The notes under the pieces were generated by a model, which saw nothing but the letters and a program-made list of their open reading frames with translations, did not search any database and was not told the origin of the DNA. The translations under genes were made by a program, and so were the position numbers. A stretch of DNA of 64,000 nt, from contig OX421497.1 of assembly GCA_949126835.1 (NCBI GenBank), positions 29,516,742-29,580,741 on the forward strand. Reading direction: 5' to 3'. Numbering within the stretch: the first letter of the stretch is position 1; each line of letters opens with the position of its first letter. This document shows, piece after piece, positions 51,501 through 57,182 of this stretch. This DNA is from Anisus vortex (taxonomy: Eukaryota; Mollusca; Gastropoda; Planorbidae).

Positions 51501-54500
51501 TCAGGTAATTGGGGGTTTCTTTTCTGTAGTTCATAGTACGAATTTATGTTTTGGGTAAGCTTTATTGTTTGCTCAATCACGAATAAACTGTTGCCGTAAC
51601 CTTTACCACGGTAGTCTTAACAAGACAATATGTGGGATGACTTTTGACTTTGACAGAACTGCGGTATGGTTGTTTGTCCTTTATATTGGACACATTATCT
51701 AGCCAGAAGTGGTTACAGCATCGTATTAGGTTCGCTTTTAAACTAGATAATTTGTATCCAAAATAACACGGACAAAAACTTTATTCATTATAAGAAGTTA
51801 TCGTGGACTATTTAACTTTTTATGTAAATACATAATTTAGTATCTCGACAGTCGGGTAGCAGCTGAAATTGATGATTGTGTGGGAAACCGTTTGACCTAA
51901 ACAAAAATGAACGAAAGCCAATTAATTTACTGTGGCCAGAGTAGGATACGATCTGATTTGCTTAAGCTAACAGATAGGCATGCAGATACATATATAGATA
52001 GATTGATAAATTCATTGACTGATAGATTTGATAGTTGATATTATGTAGATTTTATTTATATAAATAGACAGACATATTACATATAGATCTATATATAGTT
52101 TAATATATACATGTATGAATGAATAGATTGATGGATTGATGCATGGATAATATATGGTTAAATATTAGGCGGCTGGTTAGCAAAGTCGACAGCGAGCTCG
52201 ACTCCCAAGCGCCGCATCAGGGGTTCGACCCTCGGTGCAGGCAGCAATAAATCCACCGTCGACTTGGAGAGGAGATGGGCGCCGCCAAGTCTACCAAGCC
52301 CAAGAGAGGACTAATGGACACCCAGTGTCCATTAGCTCCCCCCAACGACCGCCAAGGTTAAGGGACAAGAAGAAGAAGAAGAAGAAGAAATATTAAGATA
52401 AAGAGGGCAGTTAAAATAATTAATATAATGTCGGAAGTATATAAGATTTATCATACCTATTTAATAGAAGAGCATAGAAAAGATTTGTTTATATCAAAGG
52501 GGCAGTTCTATCAGGAAATTAAAAAAAAGTCATTTTTGTGAATTTGTAATTGAGACTAATATCAAATTCTATGTTTGCAGTTTCTGTAGAAGTTAAATAC
52601 TTGTTTAAAAATTAATTTTCAAACAAGGTGGGGGTCTGTTTGGGTTTGCTTACAAAATGTAAGGATTAAAATTTCTTCTTGTTCGTTCGTGAAATCTTGC
52701 GATTCACTACACTTCTTCAGCCATAACTTTTTTTTAATATTAACCGATTTGCTTGAAATTTTCTCTACTGACGTGTTACATAAGTATCTATGTCCGGTAC
52801 TAGAAGTATGTACATAGGTATACATTTAACATTTTTATAAAAAAATTAATTTGAAAAAAAAAATACCCAAAACATGAATATAATTAGGATTTTTGTAAAA
52901 AAAAAATTAAATTGTTTAAATATATATCAATTCTTTTAGTACCGGCCATACATATACTATTTTAGTGCATAGTGACAAAAAATCAAAGGAATTGACTTAA
53001 GAAATTTAACATAATCAATGCAGAAGTTATGTCACTATTATTAAAATAAAATTTTGTAACTTGATACTCAGTACCATTATAATACAACTTATTTGTATAT
53101 TATCACAATCATTAATTATTTGTGTGATAAAGTTGAGACCACCAAATTTTGTTACGTCCACAATCCCCTTGTGGCCAGAGCTGTGTAGATCTTGCTGATA
53201 ATTCTCGTTAGTCCTAGGGGAGACTTTAATTATTAGTATTTATGTTTCAGTATTACACGAACTCTTCTTATAGTCCTGGGCACAAATTCAGTATTTGTAT
53301 TCCAACATTTCCTTTCTTGTACATTAGAGTAGTAGATAAATCTTATTGTAATGTATACAACACAATTGAATAGTAACTTGACAAGGAAGCTTCAGTGTAA
53401 CTGTTGTTGATAGTTTATTTCAGGTGGTATGTTCAATATATACAATATATATATTATGTACAGTTAGAATAAAATAGTGCAAACACAAACGTTCTCAAAG
53501 GAACATATTTTGAAACTCTCTGTCTTTCAGACAAAACAAATCATTAAATACTATCCGAGTGGTGCAAGGGATAGACCCATTACCAGTAGGGGTGAAAATC
53601 ATGGTATCATTACAAAACTCATAACAAAAACGATAGGAACTTCCCCTATTAAATAATGAGTCGTTCCCAAACTCTGAGAATTTGAGATCAACACAGAATC
53701 CCAACATTACCTAGAACCTTTTGTTTTCCTACTAAACGTCCTAATATTGTGTGTAGTAAGAAAAGAGAGAGAGAGGGGAATAAACATTGCGTGTTCCAAT
53801 TCTTGGAAAAACAATATACATGACAATAGTATCTTGTCTGTAAATATGAATGCTTTATCTCTATTAGTTTTTTTTTTTACACATGTTTAAGTAACAAGAC
53901 CCCTTTATAGGTGATACTGCCTCCTTAAAGATGGTATGCAAGGAAAATAAAGTACGATGGATTTCATTTTCTTAGAGAAATAAATACCTAAATATACAAC
54001 TAAATATGTAGGCCAAAGTTTTGTCGATCTATTTATTACAGACCCAGTCCTGTCTCAGACAAAGACTCCATCCAATCCAGATCAAGTTTAAAAAATAGCG
54101 GAGCCTCAAAAGGGAGACAAATGCAGTACTGCGAGGTAGCTATTGTTAGCCATTAAATGCAGTAGTAGTTATCTTCTCTTCATAGGATTTTGTAGTTTTC
54201 TTTCCTTCATAGGTTTTGAAGTCCAAATTTAAACCATACACATGATTAAGCGAATGCCTACTTTAACTTATCCTATATATTAGGGACGCGCCTTCTATAC
54301 GGCCTGAGTCTAGTCTTGCATTTTGATTAGTGTTTTAAATGATGATGAAGTTATTGTTTTTTTTCTGGTTTGTTGAGATAAAATAGTCCATGCACGGATG
54401 TCACTCGGGAATTAGTACATGCATTTGTTCTTGCGTATGGGATAGGAATATTGTTTCATACTCGCGTTAATCTAAGCATTGTAACAGATTGTTATTGTTT

Positions 54501-55455
54501 TAAACTAGAATTTAATGCCATTTATATTATTACTTGTTTAATCTATGTCTTTCTGTCCTTTAGTTATTTAATTAGATTTTTGTAGGATCAAACGGATACG
54601 TAGGTGTAGATATTGATTTTTGTCTAAAAAAAAACAACAAAACTAATTATTTAAAAGTATTAAGTAATTATATTAAGACATATGTATTTATTTCATTATT
54701 ATCAATTTTATTTTAAAATGTCAGTTATTAAGTATAAATGTATATATGGCAGTGACGTATTTAAACAAAAACAATTTAAAATATAGAAGCGATTTCCGGA
54801 CTGAGCAGACGACATATGAGTCTTAAGTCATACAGGATGTAGAAGTTCTTGGCTCTACATTTTCATTATTCACACCTTCCCATGCTTGCATTCATGGCTA
54901 TGTCACTGATAGCTTAATACAGGCCTAGAAAGTCAAAAAGTGTATAAAATACAGTGTATATAGATCCATATAAAATGTGTAAATGTATTTTCTTTTTATT
55001 AGGACATAAAAATATTGCACATATATCAAAAGATGTATTTAAATGTATATTATAGAACAGAGAGTATAAAACTGTAGGCCTATTAAAGAGTATAAAGAAC
55101 TACTTTACAAGTATACACATTTTATTAACTTTTAATCTCGATTTGACTTGTGCTCTTAGAAATATGTCAGAATAACAAGATTTTCAAATATAAATATTTA
55201 TTACTAATATGACATAATGCAATAAGGATAAAAGAACAAAGCTAACCTTGTATTATTTGTTCTATACCTCAGCTTGGTTTACTTAAACGTTACTACCCAC
55301 AAACCTCAAACAGGACTCCGGCCAATGTCTACATGGCCAATGGCAGAATGAATGGAATACGAATGGAGGTGATGCGCTCGCCAAGAGAACTATCCAACGA
55401 TAACTCCGTCAATTCAGCCAACAAACGCTACACGAACACCACACTGTTGACCTGA
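16079..55455 (+). CDS. RXFP1/2-like: Relaxin-family peptide receptor-like GPCR (LGR type C), 16 coding exons
   Basis: Joining 16 exons by GT-AG junctions with matching phases gives 2286 nt, 761 residues plus stop, close to the length of vertebrate RXFP1/RXFP2. Order: signal peptide (about 1-20), one LDLa module (C47-C83), charged linker, cysteine-rich LRR N-cap (about 109-150), eight LRR exons (about 150-341), LRR C-cap, seven-helix domain (about 376-655), tail to 761. Receptor hallmarks: N393 (TM1), LxxAD with D421 (TM2), C455 paired with a Cys in the second extracellular loop, D479-R480-Y481, CWVP at 608-611 and NPMLY at 645-649. In known family members the LDLa module is needed for signalling, while the LRRs and linker bind a relaxin/insulin-like peptide. 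Having one LDLa argues for an Lgr3/RXFP type rather than a GRL101-like receptor with many LDLa modules. The ligand here is unknown. Exons: 16079-16169, 17827-17982, 25062-25145, 38910-39027, 44045-44116, 44237-44308, 45369-45440, 45956-46027, 47023-47094, 47211-47282, 47917-47988, 48397-48468, 49730-50568, 51360-51504, 54042-54135, 55273-55455. Confidence 0.93.
16170..17826 (+). other. Intron 1
   Basis: 1.66 kb, AT-rich, GT-AG. At 17636-17760 it carries a degenerate piece of the LINE 3' end also seen at 33150-33490. Nothing else is recognised. Confidence 0.6.
17827..17982 (+). CDS. Receptor exon 2: LDL-receptor class A module
   Basis: Encodes the six-cysteine LDLa pattern C47, C54, C60, C67, C73, C83, with the calcium-cage acidic motif D75-G-S-D78-E79. 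The last Cys is split by a phase-1 intron (donor GTAAGT) and completed by exon 3. NGT (39-41) and NFT (62-64) are possible N-glycosylation sites. In RXFP1/2 this module drives receptor activation after ligand binding. Confidence 0.93.
18949..19052. repeat. 52-bp perfect tandem duplication
   Basis: 18949-19000 is repeated without change at 19001-19052 (starts AGTCACAATAAAGTAGGC). It lies inside an antisense/sense ORF pair that has no recognisable product. Confidence 0.95.
19760..19900 (+). mobile_element. SINE fragment (5'-truncated)
   Basis: Shares the body GTGTCCCTGAGT...CCAGCTCTGA...GTGCCGTAGC with the full-length SINE at 56917-57168 and the inverted copy at about 32809-33065. The tRNA-like head is absent. 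Confidence 0.75.
20131..20310. repeat. (TTTATG)n hexanucleotide array
   Basis: About 30 uninterrupted TTTATG units. It explains three overlapping open frames here, none of which is a gene. Confidence 0.97.
20903..21445. mobile_element. hAT-type MITE containing a nested SINE
   Basis: Ends CAGGGCCGTATTTAGG and, reverse complemented, CAGTGGTGTATTTAGG. Flanking octamers CATAAACA and CATATACA differ at one base. The shorter relative at 42545-42816 lacks the insert at about 20957-21121. Confidence 0.78.
20957..21121 (-). mobile_element. tRNA-derived SINE with LINE-like 3' tail
   Basis: Read on the minus strand it begins with an A-box-like TGGTCCAGCGGTTAG, then a B-box-like GGGTTCTATCCC, and ends with a tail (GTAATAATCTTCTACCTAGA..., then AAGATATAAGATA) that matches the 3' end of the LINE at 33150-33490. 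TATATAT flanks both sides. Confidence 0.7.
22654..22820. repeat. 83-bp tandem duplication
   Basis: Two copies (start CTTTATTGTATGTAGCGAAC) of about 83 bp differing at a few bases. Confidence 0.9.
23110..23222 (+). pseudogene. LINE reverse transcriptase C-terminal fragment
   Basis: One frame reads [18 protein letters not shown], then SRLKTDLFQ and a stop, the C-terminal motif of CR1/L2/Jockey-like reverse transcriptases. The first position of the usual WN is changed to S. Only the end of the element survives. Confidence 0.7.
24250..24450. mobile_element. Two abutting hAT MITE ends
   Basis: A 3'-type end (GCGTGCCGTAGGTTG...) ends near 24308. Exactly eight bases later (24309-24316) a 5'-type end, CAGGGTCGGAAAACCTATGG, begins at 24317. 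The outer ends of both elements are not visible. Confidence 0.5.
25062..25145 (+). CDS. Receptor exon 3: linker between LDLa and LRR domain
   Basis: 84 nt, phase 1 on both sides. It completes Cys83, then encodes a helix-prone charged stretch ([12 protein letters not shown]) and a Cys that starts the LRR N-cap. In RXFP1 the equivalent linker takes part in relaxin binding. Support is the exact phase match on both sides and the GTGAGT donor. Confidence 0.85.
25540..25955. repeat. Degenerate 25-26-bp minisatellite (short relative of the 29240 array)
   Basis: About 16 diverged units of the type GATTAACTCTAGATTCTCGG. The sequence after it (TAACTCCTG..., then GACTAAGCAGAATCTAATTT at about 26040) also follows the large array at 32578-32700, so the two arrays belong to one repeat family. 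Confidence 0.85.
26548..26890. repeat. 85-bp tandem repeat, four units
   Basis: Four near-identical 85-bp units starting TACAATGATCTCTGCC. Only a couple of bases differ, so the amplification is recent. Confidence 0.95.
26925..28470 (-). pseudogene. RTE-like LINE C-terminal fragment split by a hAT element
   Basis: On the minus strand 28470-28279 encodes pieces such as [13 protein letters not shown] and KKRSGWTT. After the 27015-28278 insert is removed, reading continues across one copy of the target octamer into [19 protein letters not shown] (27014-26930). RWFGH...DRDxWRxLV is the C-terminal pattern of RTE-type reverse transcriptases. Frame changes and a stop show decay. Confidence 0.75.
27015..28278. 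mobile_element. Non-autonomous hAT element with perfect target duplication
   Basis: 1264 bp. Termini are TAGAGATGGGAATCGAA and, reverse complemented, TAGAGATAGAAATCGAA. GTATCAAG flanks it at 27007-27014 and 28279-28286. Both subterminal regions carry clusters of GGTTCGGTTCG. No transposase frame is visible. It interrupts the LINE fragment listed above. Confidence 0.9.
28471..29239. other. Intron 3 stretch, nothing recognised
   Basis: AT-rich, with a (GT)nGn run near 28665-28690. No element end or coding similarity seen. Confidence 0.5.
29240..32590. repeat. 25-bp minisatellite, about 130 units with 50-bp dimer order
   Basis: About 3.3 kb of 25-bp units. The left end (to about 29500) is mostly uniform TTAGATTCTAGTCTACTGAT-type units. 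Most of the rest alternates this with a second type containing TTTAGACTGTCGTCTACTAA, giving a 50-bp higher-order unit. Edges decay toward CTCTAGGTGCTCGTCTACTG at about 32530-32560. Confidence 0.97.
32809..33065 (-). mobile_element. tRNA-derived SINE, inverted copy
   Basis: The reverse complement has the A-box-like TGAGCGGCAGCGCGTTCGAC followed by the same body and end (GCCGTGGCCAC...GGCCTTATGGATC) as the copy at 56917-57168. The B-box region is damaged. Confidence 0.8.
33150..33490 (+). pseudogene. LINE 3' end: RT C-terminus and 3' UTR
   Basis: The frame at 33208-33399 encodes [19 protein letters not shown] and a short tail, the WNGLP-type end of non-LTR reverse transcriptases. About 80 bp of 3' UTR follow and end in AAGATAAGATA. 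Related 3' ends occur at about 17636-17760, 40398-40600, 46120-46215, 54264-54480 and 63578-63920. Confidence 0.8.
34516..36546. repeat. 45-bp minisatellite, about 46 units
   Basis: Units start ATACTGCTGTCTTAGTTAGG. The left half is made almost only of full 45-bp GCTGTC units. Further right GCAGTC variants appear, and then 41-bp units that lack one TTAG/GTTA step. Confidence 0.97.
37636..37821. mobile_element. hAT-type MITE with perfect 8-bp target duplication
   Basis: 186 bp. Termini are CAGGAGCGAAGCCA and, reverse complemented, CAGGGGCAAAGCCA. GTCAAACT flanks both sides (37628-37635 and 37822-37829). Non-coding, with C and G homopolymer runs. Confidence 0.88.
38910..39027 (+). CDS. Receptor exon 4: LRR N-terminal cap and first repeat
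   Basis: 118 nt, phase 1 in and phase 2 out (donor GTAAGT). Encodes the Cys-rich cap ([13 protein letters not shown]) and [12 protein letters not shown], matching the SSNVTAM segment that leads into the LRRs in RXFP-type receptors. NVT is a possible glycosylation site. Confidence 0.9.
40398..40600 (-). pseudogene. LINE 3' end, inverted copy
   Basis: The reverse complement ends in AAGATAAGATAAGGTAA after a 3' UTR. Its coding part reads ...[19 protein letters not shown], matching the LINE at 33208-33399. It abuts the hAT pseudogene. Confidence 0.75.
40600..42540 (-). pseudogene. hAT transposase pseudogene, ZMYM1/DUF4371-like
   Basis: On the minus strand, from right to left: a TTF-type zinc-finger part ([18 protein letters not shown]), [17 protein letters not shown], a catalytic-region start ([16 protein letters not shown]), [29 protein letters not shown], the dimerisation region ([12 protein letters not shown]), SDTRWKHML and [15 protein letters not shown]. 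This order is that of hAT transposases related to ZMYM1-like proteins. Several stops and frameshifts, plus a 187-bp tandem duplication (41086-41272 and 41273-41459), show it is dead. Function, if it were intact, would be cut-and-paste transposition. Confidence 0.85.
42545..42816. mobile_element. hAT-type MITE (short relative of 20903-21445)
   Basis: 272 bp. Begins TAGGGCCGTATTTAGG and ends, reverse complemented, CAGAGGATTATTTAGA. Flanking octamers CCTATAGT and CTTATAGT differ at one base. It lies immediately next to the hAT pseudogene. Confidence 0.75.
44045..44116 (+). CDS. Receptor exon 5: LRR
   Basis: 72 nt, phase 2 on both sides, encoding one LRR ([16 protein letters not shown]). Donor GTAAGT. 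Confidence 0.93.
44237..44308 (+). CDS. Receptor exon 6: LRR
   Basis: 72 nt, phase 2, one LRR ([21 protein letters not shown]). The intron before it is only 120 bp. Confidence 0.92.
44309..45368 (+). other. Intron 6
   Basis: 1.06 kb of AT-rich sequence with C and A homopolymer runs near 44710-44790. No extra LRR exon is seen. Confidence 0.6.
45369..45440 (+). CDS. Receptor exon 7: LRR
   Basis: 72 nt, phase 2, one LRR ([15 protein letters not shown]). NET is a possible N-glycosylation site. Donor GTGAGT. Confidence 0.93.
45441..45955 (+). other. Intron 7 with imperfect (TCTA/TTTA)n
   Basis: About 45450-45740 is a degenerate TCTA/TCTG/TTTA tetranucleotide tract. The long open frame over it is an artefact of the repeat. 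Confidence 0.8.
45956..46027 (+). CDS. Receptor exon 8: LRR
   Basis: 72 nt, phase 2, one LRR ([18 protein letters not shown]). Donor GTAAGT. Confidence 0.93.
46028..47022 (+). other. Intron 8 with two LINE 3' pieces
   Basis: 46120-46215 resembles the tail of the 33150 LINE family on the plus strand. 46480-46770 is the inverted relative of the LINE 3' end at 9960-10375 (AGCGCTGCATAC..., TAAGCTCAGAGCGC). Confidence 0.65.
47023..47094 (+). CDS. Receptor exon 9: LRR
   Basis: 72 nt, phase 2, one LRR ([18 protein letters not shown]). Donor GTAAGT. Confidence 0.93.
47211..47282 (+). CDS. Receptor exon 10: LRR
   Basis: 72 nt, phase 2, one LRR ([18 protein letters not shown]). Its donor, AAT/GTAAGA, stands at the head of a 43-bp minisatellite. 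Confidence 0.93.
47283..47645. repeat. 43-bp minisatellite starting at the exon-10 donor
   Basis: About eight units of the type TTATTTACCACTTTAAGATC + AATGTTAGATTACAGACTTT + GAA. The exon-intron junction (GTCAATGTAAGAT, then TTATTTACCAC) aligns with the unit after a short gap, so the array appears to derive from the splice donor itself. Confidence 0.93.
47917..47988 (+). CDS. Receptor exon 11: LRR
   Basis: 72 nt, phase 2, one LRR ([18 protein letters not shown]). Donor GTAAGT. Confidence 0.93.
48397..48468 (+). CDS. Receptor exon 12: LRR
   Basis: 72 nt, phase 2, last single-LRR exon ([18 protein letters not shown]). Donor GTATGT. NGT is a possible N-glycosylation site. Confidence 0.92.
48840..49165 (+). 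pseudogene. LINE pol C-terminal fragment (zinc-knuckle type)
   Basis: The frame ending at 49149 encodes [20 protein letters not shown], then IWPLGATF and [21 protein letters not shown] with a downstream W-P pair is a C-terminal signature of some Jockey/I-type LINE pol proteins. It ends beside GAAGAAGAAG. The ATG at 48853 is not a true gene start. Confidence 0.65.
49470..49670. repeat. 39-bp AT-rich tandem repeat, about five units
   Basis: Units of the type GCTATATTATATTTTAAAAT + TTGCCTTTTTTTATTGTAC with small length differences. Confidence 0.88.
49730..50568 (+). CDS. Receptor exon 13: LRR C-cap and TM1-TM6
   Basis: 839 nt, phase 2 in, phase 1 out. Encodes the Cys-containing C-cap ([18 protein letters not shown]), then TM1 with GGN393, TM2 with LSMAD421, C455 before TM3, [10 protein letters not shown] at the end of TM3, and ECL2 with a conserved Cys ([10 protein letters not shown]). 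TM6 follows with [16 protein letters not shown], typical of RXFP receptors. Its first 600 bases are clearly richer in G/C third positions than the LRR exons. A longer open frame beginning at 49698 runs back into the intron and is not the start. Confidence 0.96.
50569..51359 (+). other. Intron 13 with RTE-like LINE fragment
   Basis: Donor GTAACA, acceptor TTCATAG. 50862-51220 is a minus-strand LINE remnant, listed separately. Confidence 0.7.
50862..51220 (-). pseudogene. RTE-like LINE C-terminal fragment
   Basis: Minus-strand pieces include [30 protein letters not shown] text and [20 protein letters not shown] followed by a stop. This is the GKRxRGRPxxTWRR...DRxxWRxL end of RTE-type proteins, broken by frameshifts. 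Confidence 0.75.
51360..51504 (+). CDS. Receptor exon 14: TM7 and proximal tail
   Basis: 145 nt, phase 1 in, phase 2 out. Encodes TM7 ([18 protein letters not shown], with NPxxY) followed by a Lys-rich helix-8 segment ([14 protein letters not shown]). Donor GTAATT. Confidence 0.95.
52168..52387 (+). mobile_element. tRNA-derived SINE with (GAA)n tail and target duplication
   Basis: Begins GGCGGCTGGTTAGCAAAGTC (A-box-like), has B box GGGTTCGACCCTC and ends in (AAG)n. AAATATTA flanks it (52160-52167 and 52388-52395). A different family from the SINE at 56917. Confidence 0.85.
53150..53825 (-). repeat. LTR of the Gmr1-like element, with adjoining PBS-side bases
   Basis: 676 bp, same orientation as the element at 1-6588 and antisense to the receptor gene. 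It is more diverged from either LTR of that element than they are from each other. It is preceded by CCACCAAATTT, identical to the 11 internal bases next to the 5' LTR of the full element. Confidence 0.92.
54042..54135 (+). CDS. Receptor exon 15: Ser-rich cytoplasmic tail
   Basis: 94 nt, phase 2 in, phase 0 out. Encodes [20 protein letters not shown] and ten more residues, with many Ser as possible kinase sites. Donor GAG/GTAGCT. If unspliced, the frame would add VAIVSH and stop at 54154-54156. Confidence 0.82.
54136..55272 (+). other. Intron 15
   Basis: 1.14 kb. 54264-54480 is an inverted, degenerate copy of the 33150-type LINE 3' end. Nothing else is recognised. Confidence 0.65.
55273..55455 (+). 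CDS. Receptor exon 16: C-terminus and stop
   Basis: 183 nt in phase 0 after the acceptor CCTCAG. Sixty codons ([20 protein letters not shown] ... NTTLLT) and TGA. The open frame, its non-repetitive content and the phase agreement support it. I know no conserved motif in the tail. Confidence 0.8.
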   Translation, partial: LGLLKRYYPQTSNRTPANVYMANGRMNGIRMEVMRSPRELSNDNSVNSANKRYTNTTLLT

Positions 55456-56916
55456 GGTCAGCCCATTAGGACCAATAAAAGACAAATACATAAGAGAGCC
55501 CATATAAAGTCATTGAGATAGACAAGGGAAACAACGCTTGTAAACGTATACTCTAGAGAGAGTATATTTGTCTTTTCATTTGTTGTGAATAGATACTGTG
55601 TCTTGAGGCTCAATGGATTAAAACCTCCCTATTTGCGAATGCTGCATCATCATTATCTAAGGAGTTTGCGAGACGACTTCAAAGTAACAAGAAATTCAAC
55701 TTGTTTCAACCTCCACTGGGTGGTGCCACCGGATATCAGGACTTTTAACACTGCTTTTAAATCAAGCTGTTCCAAATTCTACAAATTGTTTCTGGAACAA
55801 ACTTATTGTAACCATACATTAATCCATTGTAAACTAAATCTCAGTTTATAAGACGTATAGACGTGGGTGTTAAACCAAGAAAGTATTCTGTTAGAAAAAC
55901 ATAACTAAAAGTGGGAAGGGTCTTTGTTGAGGTTATGTTGCCATTGAGCAAATTTCTCAGACTTTTTTTTTATACTTTTGGCAATAGGTCTCCATGTCAA
56001 GTTTGGAGTTACCTTTAGGGCCCTAATTAGAATACAAACAGGATGTTATCAACACTTAGTCTATTGAAATTATAAGCAAGCTTTATCTTTGGATCCGTGG
56101 CGCTGATCCAAGCACTGAATGAGCTGTACAATGCTAAGCTCATGTTTTATCTTATATTGTCAAAATATTATTTTATTTTCTGACTCAATTAAACACCTTG
56201 CAGAATATCAACATTTTTATAATAATTTGAAGATAATATAATGTCATTAAATGACTATCTGATTGAAAATTTTATGAGACTCATAATTATATAAGATAAT
56301 TTAATAAATAATACGATTTATATGTAACGATAAAATGAATTTGCACTTTTGAATGCTATAATGTTTAAATTGAGTTTAAGACAAACACAAGAGAATTAAC
56401 ACAATACCTCTTCACAAAAGCGGGCAGCAAAGTCGAATGTTAAATGTATAATTTTGAAAGTTAAACTAGATCTAATGGCATTGAGTGAGTGATTTTTTTT
56501 CAATGTGAAGACTAGAAATTACATTTCACTACTAAAGGAATGAACTAGGAGTCTTACATAGGCTGGATGATTATATGATCATTAATCGTCTTTGATATTT
56601 TCAGTTTATGATATTGAGTCTTCTTATATAAACTGATTTCTACTGTTAATCGTGTGTTATAGTTTAACATTTCTTTGTGTATATCATATAAATATAAAAT
56701 ATATAAATCTAAAAATTAAATTTGTTTCAGAAACATTGTAAGTTCTTCGTAATTAAATTCAAACAAGAAGGGCATTCTTGTATTCATCTATATATATATA
56801 TATTTTTTTTTTTGCTTTTCCTTCAATTAAAACTGTTGACCAAAGAAAGTTTTTAAAAGTTCAGTGTTCTCCATATTAATTTCGCTGAAAAAAACTCTAT
56901 TATATAAGGATATTAA
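55456..56916. other. 3' flank of the receptor gene
   Basis: AT-rich, possibly 3' UTR in its first part. An 88-codon frame at 55585-55851 has no recognisable domain. Confidence 0.5.
55474..55479 (+). promoter_or_regulatory. Possible polyadenylation signal
   Basis: AATAAA 19 bp after the stop codon. It would give a very short 3' UTR. Other AATAAA sites occur farther on, so use is uncertain. Confidence 0.35.
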
Positions 56917-57168
56917 CGGGGTATGGTGGCCGAGTGGCAGCGCGTTCGACTGGTATACCGAAGGACCTGGGTTCGAATCCTGGTGCAGGCTAGAATTTTT
57001 TCTATGGTCTGGAGTGTGTCCCTGAGTATTCCCAGCTCTGATGGGTACCTGACCTTAATTGGGGTAAAGTAAAAGCGGCTGTGCAAAGTGCTGGCCATAC
57101 AATCACCTAGTATGCCGTGGCCACAGAAACTCGTGAACGCTGCTTCACCGGCCCTATGGATCAACTTT
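56917..57168 (+). mobile_element. tRNA-derived SINE, full length, 14-bp target duplication
   Basis: The head has A box TGGCCGAGTGGCAGCGCG, resembling class II (Ser/Leu) tRNAs, and B box GGTTCGAATCC. The body is shared with 19760-19900 and 32809-33065. TATAAGGATATTAA flanks it (56903-56916 and 57169-57182). Confidence 0.92.
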
Positions 57169-57182
57169 TATAAGGATATTAA

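Larger units (their letters stand above)
51505..54041 (+). other. Intron 14
   Basis: 2.5 kb. Holds a tRNA-SINE with target duplication and an LTR of the Gmr1-like family. The rest is AT-rich with nothing recognised. Confidence 0.7.

Noticed and set aside
56917..56990. Functional tRNA gene
   Set aside because: The tRNA-like head continues into a SINE body shared with two other copies and is bounded by a target duplication.
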